Shown here: positions 45,603 through 51,198 of the stretch, one piece after another
Numbering within the stretch: position 1 is the first letter of the stretch
Layout: every line of letters begins with the position of its first letter
NCBI GenBank assembly: GCA_002691685.1
Contig: NZIQ01000004.1
Span: 1-51,198 of the forward strand
Direction: 5' to 3'
DNA from: Flavobacteriaceae bacterium
GTDB taxonomy: Bacteria > Bacteroidota > Bacteroidia > Flavobacteriales > Flavobacteriaceae
DNA length: 51,198 nucleotides
Notes under the pieces: generated by a model
Told to the model about the DNA's origin: nothing
Databases searched by the model: none
Seen by the model: only the letters and a program-made list of their open reading frames with translations
Made by a program: the position numbers and the translations under genes

Positions 45603-46735
45603 AAAAATGTTGAGATACTTTTTTTTGTGAAGTTAAATTCTCTTTTTAAAAAAGGGATATCAAAGTTGTCATTAGAGATTTTCTCGTAAAGGCTAAGCTG
45701 ATGTTTTCTTAAGCTGTCATAAAAAATGAATTTTTTCATAAACTCCTCATTAGAATAGTTATTGTAATCTAGGAGCTTATTATATACTTTAAACGTTTGT
45801 TCAAGAGGAGGACTTTTTAAAAGGTCTAGAATTGAGTCATATTTTAAAAGATATTTTAATTCCTCTTCTTCCCCTTTAAGAATTTTGCTTATTTGAGATA
45901 AATAGAAGTATGAGTCAAGTTTTTCATAGTCATTTCCAAACTTCAAATATTTCACTAAAGTGTCTCTAGACTTGAAAAATATACCATCATAGAAATCAAT
46001 TTTAGCATTTAGTGTTATGAAATTGTCTAAAATGTATTTCTCTTTTATCGTTTTTGAATATTCTAAACCAATATCACAATAATATCGGGCAGAGTCTATT
46101 TTATTAATTGAGAGATAAGTTTTTGCTAGATTGTCTACGATTACAGCATATGTTGTAGGATAATTTTCAATATTTCTTTTATTCTTTGCTGCGAAGTTTA
46201 AAGAATATTTTAAAAGGAATATCGCTTGTCTTTCTTGAAAATATTCACTTTTGATACTAGCAATTGAATTAAGATTGTCAGTAATCAGGGTCAAATAATT
46301 AAATTGATCCGCCAATTTTAAAGATTGTATAAAATAATCCAACGCAACCACTGGGTTATTCAATTCATTGTAATGGTATACCCCTAAATTATGCAAGATG
46401 GTAGTACGATATTTTATATAATCTTTGGAATTGCTCAGACTTAGGACGAAATTAAATTTATTTAAAGCTGCTTGCTTGTCTAATTCCCATACATTCCATA
46501 AATGTATTTTAATTATTTCGAGAGTATCTTTTCGATTGAAGGCCTCTTTTTCGTGAATTTCAATTATATCACTATAAAGTTCGAAATCTATCTTTTCAAT
46601 GCTATCTTCAATTGAGTTGAATTCTTCAAAGCTGTATTTTTCTGGGTTTTGTAATAACTCTTTTACATTTTGAGCTAAAGAACTGGTGGCAAATCCCAGC
46701 AGCAAGACAATTATTTTTACTTGACGTTTATCCAT
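45596..46735 (-). CDS. N-terminal fragment of a TPR-TM-AraC regulator: signal peptide and TPR sensor
   Basis: A 379-residue exported protein from the ATG at 46735 (MDKRQVKIIVLLLGFATSSLAQ); the frame to 46783 adds 16 residues lying over the upstream gene's end. About eight helical pairs follow with TPR character (LHNLGVYHYNELNNPVVALD, DNLAKTYLSINKIDSARYYC). The frame ends FTKKSISTFLC-stop just after an A8 run where a membrane helix would begin. A one-base shift there restores the helix and the AraC domain of the next fragment. As it stands, the sensor half would be released without its DNA-binding half, unless slippage occurs. Confidence 0.75.
   Translation of the reverse strand: MDKRQVKIIVLLLGFATSSLAQNVKELLQNPEKYSFEEFNSIEDSIEKIDFELYSDIIEIHEKEAFNRKDTLEIIKIHLWNVWELDKQAALNKFNFVLSLSNSKDYIKYRTTILHNLGVYHYNELNNPVVALDYFIQSLKLADQFNYLTLITDNLNSIASIKSEYFQERQAIFLLKYSLNFAAKNKRNIENYPTTYAVIVDNLAKTYLSINKIDSARYYCDIGLEYSKTIKEKYILDNFITLNAKIDFYDGIFFKSRDTLVKYLKFGNDYEKLDSYFYLSQISKILKGEEEELKYLLKYDSILDLLKSPPLEQTFKVYNKLLDYNNYSNEEFMKKFIFYDSLRKHQLSLYEKISNDNFDIPFLKREFNFTKKSISTFLC
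45619..45628 (-). other. A8 homopolymer frameshift site splitting the regulator gene
   Basis: On the coding (minus) strand ACA AAA AAA AGT is read in the upstream frame. The phased heptamer A AAA AAA matches the canonical X XXY YYZ slippery pattern. A minus-1 slip, or one extra A in the mRNA or DNA, gives AAA AAG TAT CTC and enters the AraC frame exactly. The site may be a fixed mutation, a phase-variable tract, a programmed slip or a sequencing error. Confidence 0.65.
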
Positions 46736-46751
46736 ATATATACAACAAACT

Positions 46752-47504
46752 TCATTCCAATTCAAACACCTGTATATTTTCATTTTCGATTCGAGATAAA
46801 GGACTGAGTTTTTGAAGGTGAAAATAGTAGGGTAGGCTGTCTAAATCAGTGGTTATCGGCGCCTTGTAATTTTGGTAGTCCAAGAAAAGCATGGAATCGA
46901 CATATTTTTCGGCAGACGCCTTACGAAAGCGAACACCTCCTTCATCGGTAAAATAACGATAAGAGAGATAACCGAGTTTAAAAGTTTTCAGATGAATGTA
47001 ATATCTAAATTCATCTTCAAAATCTTCACCTCCACCGACTTCATTAAAGGTTACTTTTAGAGCGTAGTAAGGCTGATTTTCAATATTGATAACTCCTATG
47101 TATTCTTTTTCAACCGCAGAATCATTCAAGCCATAAGGCAACTGAAAAAAGTAAGCTACAGAGTTAACAGATCGGTAGTATTTTGTACTTATACTATCTG
47201 CTAATGCTATTGTTTCTTTATCAATCTTACGAGTAAATCGTCCATTCAAAATATAATCTCGTAGTTGCTTGGAGTTTTGAAGACTATCTGTGAGGATTCG
47301 TTTTCTTGCGTATTCAAATCCAAAAGAGCCTCGCTTAATTTCGTAAGCGTAATCCCTGAATTGAAAGTGAATTTGTTTACCCTTTAAATTATCGAAACCA
47401 TGAGCTTTTATTGATTTATCAACAATATACTGGGCATCTTTAGAGGAGTCTGAACATCCAAAAAAGAGAAGAATAAAAACACTGGCAAGTAGCATTTTTT
47501 TCAT
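46752..47504 (-). CDS. DUF6503-like lipoprotein
   Basis: A 250-residue predicted lipoprotein: signal MLLASVFILLFFGC with the lipobox Cys at residue 17, followed by Ser-Asp-Ser-Ser. The body resembles DUF6503-type proteins of Bacteroidota (AQYIVDKSIKAHGFDNLKGK at the start; YYIHLKTFKLGYLSYRYFTD near 185), which have a lipocalin or LolA-like beta fold. Function is unknown. Its start overlaps the DUF2237 stop by four bases, and the TPR-regulator start follows 16 bases after its stop, so the three form one transcription unit. Confidence 0.78.
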   Translation of the reverse strand: MKKMLLASVFILLFFGCSDSSKDAQYIVDKSIKAHGFDNLKGKQIHFQFRDYAYEIKRGSFGFEYARKRILTDSLQNSKQLRDYILNGRFTRKIDKETIALADSISTKYYRSVNSVAYFFQLPYGLNDSAVEKEYIGVINIENQPYYALKVTFNEVGGGEDFEDEFRYYIHLKTFKLGYLSYRYFTDEGGVRFRKASAEKYVDSMLFLDYQNYKAPITTDLDSLPYYFHLQKLSPLSRIENENIQVFELE

Positions 47505-47875
47505 TTTATGGCATACTTATTTAATACGGTTATATCTAGGTATTCTAAAGTTTTATTATGGCAGGCATCTAAACGTATAGATGGTGCAACTCCGGCATTA
47601 TGGGCTTCTATCCATCGACTAACACACAAACACCAAAAATCACCATCTTTTAATCCAGCAAAGTTATACATCGGAATTGGCGTAATTAGATCATTACCTT
47701 GTTCTAAGCTGAATTGTAAAAATGCTGTTGTTACCTGTGCACAAACCGTATGTGTTCCCAAATCAAAGGCATTAGTTTTGCAATAGCCATCTCTAAATAC
47801 CCCAGTCATAGGACTAAAGCAACAAGCCTTTAATGGAGTTCCTAATACATTTAGGGTTTCGTTTTCAGCTTTCAT
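47501..47875 (-). CDS. DUF2237 family protein
   Basis: A 124-residue cytosolic protein matching DUF2237: NVLGTPLKACCFSPMTGVFR near 9-28, HTVCAQVTTAFLQFSLEQGN near 43-62 and GDFWCLCVSRWIEAHNAGVA near 78-97, with conserved Cys pairs and Trp. No biochemical function is established that I know of. It leads a minus-strand unit with the DUF6503 lipoprotein and the split regulator, behind a perfect minus-7 box (47896-47903). Confidence 0.88.
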   Translation of the reverse strand: MKAENETLNVLGTPLKACCFSPMTGVFRDGYCKTNAFDLGTHTVCAQVTTAFLQFSLEQGNDLITPIPMYNFAGLKDGDFWCLCVSRWIEAHNAGVAPSIRLDACHNKTLEYLDITVLNKYAIK

Positions 47876-47895
47876 ATGAACTTTTGAACCTTTAT

Positions 47896-47903
47896 CAAAT
47901 TTA
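47896..47903 (-). promoter_or_regulatory. Minus-7 box of the DUF2237 operon
   Basis: The minus strand reads TAAATTTG, an exact TAnnTTTG match, 20 bases before the DUF2237 ATG. Confidence 0.55.
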
Positions 47904-47963
47904 CTTTAAATGCATGAATCAAAGTATTTTGTAACTTTCTAATCAATTATTACCTGCATAAGA

Positions 47964-49205
47964 ATGATTAAGAGAGATTTTTTGAAATTATTTGGCTTAG
48001 GAAGTTTGGCATTATCCCAATCAAAAATGATTTGGGCAAACCGATCTAATAACAAATGGGAAGCAATAAGAGCAGATTACGAGCTTCCTACAGAGTTCAT
48101 TAACCTTGAAAGTGGTTATTATAATATCATTCCTCAACCCACTCTCAAAGCGGTGCAAAAGCATCAAAACAGCATCAATAAATGGGGTTCATATTATATG
48201 CGTAACCACCGTTTCAATGATCAAGATAAAGTTGTAGCGGCATTGGCAAAAACAGTTGGTACTTCAGAAAAAAATCTTGTACTCACTAGAAATACAACAG
48301 AATCTCTCAATACGATTACCAAAGGATTTCCTTGGAAAAAAGGAGATCATGTCGTTTTTGCTAGACAAGACTATGGAGCCATGAGACAAATGTTTTATCA
48401 AGTTCGAGAGCGATTTGGCATTGAGATTACCGAGATAGACGTCCCTATGCATCCTAAAAAAGACAAAGATGTTGTTGATGCTTACAAATCAGCTATGAAG
48501 CCCAATACCAAATTTCTGATGGTTTGTCATATGGTGAACATCACTGGACACATTTTACCTATTACTAAAATTTGTGATATGGCTCATAAAAGAGGAGCTT
48601 ATGTCATGGTAGACGGAGCGCACTGCGTAGGCCATTTTAATTTTAATATCGACGATTTAAACTGCGATTTCTATGGAAGTAGTTTACACAAATGGTTAGC
48701 GGCTCCGTTAGGAACAGGCTTATTATATGTTAATCCAAAAAACAGAGATATCCTATGGCCACTCTTTACCGAACGCGTTGATATGAAAGATGATATTAAG
48801 AGGTTTTCACATATCGGAACCCTACCTTGTCAACATCACTTAGCCATTATCGATGCTATTAATTATCACAACGCTATTGGTCCAACGGAAAAAGAAAATA
48901 GATTGAGACAATTACAGCGAAGACTTACAGACGCATTGAGAAAAAATCCAATGATAGTTATCAATACTCCTGAAGATATCAAAAGGTCTTGCGCTATTTC
49001 AAATGTAGGGGTTAAGAACATGAATACTCACGAATTAGCCGATACACTAATGAAGGAGTTTGGCATTTTTACGGTGGCTATTTCAAATTATGGAAGCGTA
49101 GAAGGCTGTCGAATTTCTCCAAACGTTTTTAACACCGTGGATGAAATCGATCAGCTTATTGAGGCATTTCAAACAATAGCCGAGAGACAATCAAAATTGA
49201 TTTAA
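47964..49205 (+). CDS. Class V aminotransferase-fold PLP protein (isopenicillin-N epimerase-like), possibly exported
   Basis: A 413-residue PLP-dependent enzyme of the class V aminotransferase family. Features: LTRNTTESLNTITKGFPW near 108, VMVDGAHCVGHFNFNI near 214 with the PLP Asp, the Schiff-base Lys in FYGSSLHKWLAAPLGTGL near 241 and a C-terminal small domain ending VNTVDEIDQLIEAF-like. The substrate is unknown. The N terminus MIKRDFLKLFGLGSLALSQSK resembles a Tat signal with KR in place of RR, so export of the folded holoenzyme is possible. Its stop overlaps the convergent methyltransferase by four bases. Confidence 0.87.
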   Translation: MIKRDFLKLFGLGSLALSQSKMIWANRSNNKWEAIRADYELPTEFINLESGYYNIIPQPTLKAVQKHQNSINKWGSYYMRNHRFNDQDKVVAALAKTVGTSEKNLVLTRNTTESLNTITKGFPWKKGDHVVFARQDYGAMRQMFYQVRERFGIEITEIDVPMHPKKDKDVVDAYKSAMKPNTKFLMVCHMVNITGHILPITKICDMAHKRGAYVMVDGAHCVGHFNFNIDDLNCDFYGSSLHKWLAAPLGTGLLYVNPKNRDILWPLFTERVDMKDDIKRFSHIGTLPCQHHLAIIDAINYHNAIGPTEKENRLRQLQRRLTDALRKNPMIVINTPEDIKRSCAISNVGVKNMNTHELADTLMKEFGIFTVAISNYGSVEGCRISPNVFNTVDEIDQLIEAFQTIAERQSKLI

Positions 49206-49816
49206 AAAGGCTTTTGTGCCAAAGCCCGAACCACTTTTGTGGTACCATTATGCATATAGCCCTCATTTAGATTAATTTCAACTTCTTCTAAATGCTGAAA
49301 TTTCACGTCTTTAAAATCAGATTGAATTTTTTGAGCAGTATACAATTGTTGTAACATTTTTGGACCCCCAACATTCGGGTTTTGCTTTTGATAGTCGAGA
49401 TGATCTTCGTGGAATGCTTCAATGATGATATGCCCACCAGGTTTTACGTAATTTAAGAGCTTAGTATGATTAATTTGGCGCATACTTTCTGGAAAATGAA
49501 CATAAATGAGGCCTAACACATCAAAGCAATTTGTTTGAAAATTTAAATCCTTGAGAGATCCTAAATGATAATCGAACTGAACCTCTTTTTCTAGAGTGAG
49601 TTGAAGAGCCTTATCTCTTGCCACTTCACTCCAATCATATGCGCTTACAATCCAATTTGTCTCAGCGGCGTATACTGCATTTCTGCCTTCCCCCTCTGCA
49701 GCCAACAAAAGCTTACCTTTTGGAAGTTTATCAATACATGACTTAAAATAGGAATTTGGATTTTTCCCGTATGCATATTCGGAAGAGTTGTACACTTGAT
49801 TCCAGAATTCTTTCAT
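49202..49816 (-). CDS. Class I SAM-dependent methyltransferase
   Basis: A 204-residue cytosolic methyltransferase resembling the TehB/thiopurine type. It begins FWNQVYNSSEYAYGKNPNSYF, a common start in this group, with SAM-binding motif I in LLLAAEGEGRNAVYAAE near 36-52 (E-G-E-G-R-N), the acidic residue in VSAYDWSEVARDKA near 57 and the motif IV region FDVLGLIYVHFPESMRQ near 97. The substrate cannot be told from sequence. A perfect minus-7 box lies 45 bases upstream. Confidence 0.88.
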   Translation of the reverse strand: MKEFWNQVYNSSEYAYGKNPNSYFKSCIDKLPKGKLLLAAEGEGRNAVYAAETNWIVSAYDWSEVARDKALQLTLEKEVQFDYHLGSLKDLNFQTNCFDVLGLIYVHFPESMRQINHTKLLNYVKPGGHIIIEAFHEDHLDYQKQNPNVGGPKMLQQLYTAQKIQSDFKDVKFQHLEEVEINLNEGYMHNGTTKVVRALAQKPF

Positions 49817-49860
49817 GACGATGTAAGTATAGTTGTAAAGTATTTGTAAGATTTATCGAA

Positions 49861-49868
49861 CAAAATTA
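49861..49868 (-). promoter_or_regulatory. Minus-7 box of the methyltransferase gene
   Basis: The minus strand reads TAATTTTG, an exact TAnnTTTG match, 44 bases before the ATG, giving a predicted leader of about 35 bases. Confidence 0.5.
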
Positions 49869-50005
49869 CGTTTCGACCATTAATTAATATGATTTAGACA
49901 AAATCTATGTCCTTAGCAATACCTAAAAAATCGAATATGCTTTTGAAGGTGTCTTTAGAATTTTTTTTCATAGACACTTTTAAAAGTCTAAAATTATCAA
50001 ATGTT

Positions 50006-50335
50006 ATGAAAATAAGTCTTCTCAATCTATTCAAAGTTATCATTTTGGTTTTTTGCACTCATTTAATGATTTTCTCAGCTCAGAATGAAGAAATGGCCAT
50101 AAATGTTAATTCAATTGATAAAAGTACTTTCAGTTCTAGCGACAGGAATATTCTAAAAGAAATAGATACAGACGGCGATGGTGATCCTGACCTAACAGAC
50201 CCATTCGCAAATAATCCTTGTAAATTTTCAAACTTCAGAAAAGAAGGTTCTGAATCTCCGATTTGGTTGTATGGGGACTGTGATAATGATGGAATTGAAA
50301 ATGGACAAGACCTAAATCCAAACTACCCAGATTAA
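50006..50335 (+). CDS. Small secreted protein with one Asp-rich thrombospondin-3-like unit
   Basis: A 109-residue exported protein. The ATG at 50006 gives signal peptide MKISLLNLFKVIILVFCTHL ending FSAQ; the frame to 49907 adds 33 residues that would spoil it. The mature part carries a single acidic repeat unit: IDTDGDGDPDLTDPF, then NNPCKF, then WLYGDCDNDGIENGQDLNPN. The DxDGDGD and DCDNDG loops are typical calcium-binding motifs, and the two Cys may form a disulfide. The next gene repeats the same unit several times, so this looks like a one-unit paralogue. Function unknown. Confidence 0.68.
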   Translation: MKISLLNLFKVIILVFCTHLMIFSAQNEEMAINVNSIDKSTFSSSDRNILKEIDTDGDGDPDLTDPFANNPCKFSNFRKEGSESPIWLYGDCDNDGIENGQDLNPNYPD

Positions 50336-50364
50336 TTTCAAGTTTTTCAGTATTCCTGATAATT

Positions 50365-50396
50365 AAGTACTTAATCCAAAAAAGTTAGTACTTTTT
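50365..50396 (+). terminator. Possible terminator after the small Asp-rich protein
   Basis: AAGTACT (50365-50371) and AGTACTT (50387-50393) are reverse complements around a 15-base loop, followed by three more T. The stem is AT-rich and the loop long, so this is a modest call. Confidence 0.4.
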
Positions 50397-50470
50397 ACAA
50401 TATTTGCCATAATATTTCGATACTATTGTAAGCAAATTCTTAAATTATTAAGATTTAAAACTGACAAAAC

Positions 50471-51198
50471 ATGAAAAATTGCCCAAATCAATTACTTATT
50501 GGTTTATTGATGGTTGGTATAATGAACAGCACCAACTTATTCGCCAACAATACCAATCTAAATTTGTCTAACACCCTATTGTTTGTTGACGTAGATGGAG
50601 ATGGTGATCCTTCAGAAACCGATCCTGACGACAACGACCCCTGTGTTTATAATCCTTCTACTCAAGTTATTGGAGATGTGACAGCTGTTTGGTTAGCCCT
50701 GGATTGTGACGGAGATACTGTGATAAATGAAGATGAAATTAATGCCGGCACAGATCCAAGAGATGACGATACAGATGGTGACGGTGATGCCGATAACACT
50801 GATACAGACCCTTTAAACAATTGTGTTTATTCTGAAAATCGAGTTGAAGGCGTTGGATCACCTGCATGGAACATAAGTGATTGTGATGGTGACGGAGTTC
50901 CAAACGGGGAAGACACTAACCCAGTGAGTGACGACGCAGATGGAGATGGAGATAAAGATGCAACCGATCCTGACGATACAGACCCTTGTATTTATTCAGT
51001 AAATAGAGTTGCTGCAGATGCCACTGAGGAATGGAATAATTCTGATTGTGATAATGATGGATTATCTAACGGAGATGAAATCGCAGCAGGAACAGAAATA
51101 CTAATACCAGATACAGACGGAGACGGAGACCTTGATGGTACAGATACTGATCCACTAGATAACTGCGTCTACTCAGAAAGTCAAGACCCAGCGAATGC
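50471..51198 (+). CDS. Asp-rich thrombospondin type 3 repeat protein (runs off the window)
   Basis: Open from the ATG at 50471 to the last base, 242 codons with no stop. The signal peptide is LLIGLLMVGIMNSTNLFA. From residue about 41 the protein is a tandem array of about 57-65-residue units: an acidic DxDGDGD run, DPxxNxPC[VI]Y, a spacer with Trp, DCDxDG and a short NGxD or NxDE turn. At least four units begin in the window (near residues 42, 103, 159 and 217). Such arrays bind calcium and act as extended cell-surface stalks or adhesin segments. The C-terminal part, perhaps a type IX secretion signal, lies outside. Confidence 0.85.
   Translation, partial: MKNCPNQLLIGLLMVGIMNSTNLFANNTNLNLSNTLLFVDVDGDGDPSETDPDDNDPCVYNPSTQVIGDVTAVWLALDCDGDTVINEDEINAGTDPRDDDTDGDGDADNTDTDPLNNCVYSENRVEGVGSPAWNISDCDGDGVPNGEDTNPVSDDADGDGDKDATDPDDTDPCIYSVNRVAADATEEWNNSDCDNDGLSNGDEIAAGTEILIPDTDGDGDLDGTDTDPLDNCVYSESQDPAN
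50593..51198 (+). repeat. Tandem Asp-rich coding repeats
   Basis: Four copies of an approximately 170-195-base unit are visible, recognised at protein level by the order DGDGD, CVY or CIY, W, DCDxDG. GATGGTGACGGTGAT-like stretches recur near 50596, 50776, 50940 and 51115, but DNA identity between copies is only moderate, indicating an old or diversifying array. Confidence 0.7.

Overview
The window is a low-GC chromosomal segment from a member of the Bacteroidota, most likely a flavobacterium. The evidence is the gene content (SUF operon with DUF2480 and DUF3078 genes, a CarboxypepD_reg-type TonB-dependent receptor, VPS10/BNR protein, DUF1460, DUF6503), signal peptides ending in 'AQ', few Shine-Dalgarno sequences, and many upstream copies of the Bacteroidota sigma-A minus-7 motif TAnnTTTG. 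It reads as core chromosome: I see no integrase, transposase, phage gene, CRISPR array, tRNA or rRNA. No gene-free stretch exceeds 300 bases.

Layout. 1-3564: tail of a GH16-like enzyme, pepP, a small Cys/His protein, thiL and a YqiA-like esterase. 3753-11082: a ten-gene SUF iron-sulfur operon (A-type carrier, sufB, C, D, S, E, a SufT/DUF59 protein, DUF2480, DUF3078), with a perfect inverted repeat upstream of its promoter. 11084-12310: hflX on the opposite strand. 12427-19422: a one-directional block of two paralogous lipoproteins (the first shortened by a TTA-to-TAA change), a TonB-dependent receptor, a beta-propeller phytase behind an intergenic terminator, and a membrane-anchored protein with a possible DNA-binding tail. 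Palindromes with a CGGTAT/ATACCG core lie on both sides of the receptor-phytase pair. 19419-26933: a nine-gene minus-strand heme operon (hemA, C, D, E, DUF6973, hemF, phzF-like, hemB, ogt). A divergent AraC regulator, a DUF1460 enzyme, hemH and a MATE transporter follow. hemJ lies further on at 36237, so the window carries all heme steps from glutamyl-tRNA reduction to iron insertion except hemL.

31335-32940 holds the most unusual locus: a 439-residue protein whose N terminus has the layout of a proteasome/HslV Thr nucleophile (Thr2, Asp18, Lys36) but a large internal insertion, overlapping a small coiled-coil partner gene. It is divergent from a 1046-residue secreted BNR-repeat protein. 36237-44345 holds housekeeping genes: hemJ, an orphan histidine kinase, enoyl-CoA hydratase, HD hydrolase, PlsC-type acyltransferase, bacilliredoxin, a TerB-DnaJ protein, HupE/UreJ, dCMP deaminase and an S41 protease.

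44348-49816: a small membrane protein, MarC, a TPR-TM-AraC regulator split at an A8 run that forms a correctly phased A AAA AAA slippery heptamer, a DUF6503 lipoprotein, a DUF2237 protein, a class V aminotransferase-fold protein and a methyltransferase. The window ends in two secreted Asp-rich proteins with the same DxDGDGD...DCDxDG repeat unit, one copy in the first and at least four in the second, which runs off the end.

Genes are packed tightly. Six convergent pairs abut or overlap at their stop codons. Four hairpins with a T tract look like intrinsic terminators. All functions are read from sequence features and family knowledge; no searches were run.
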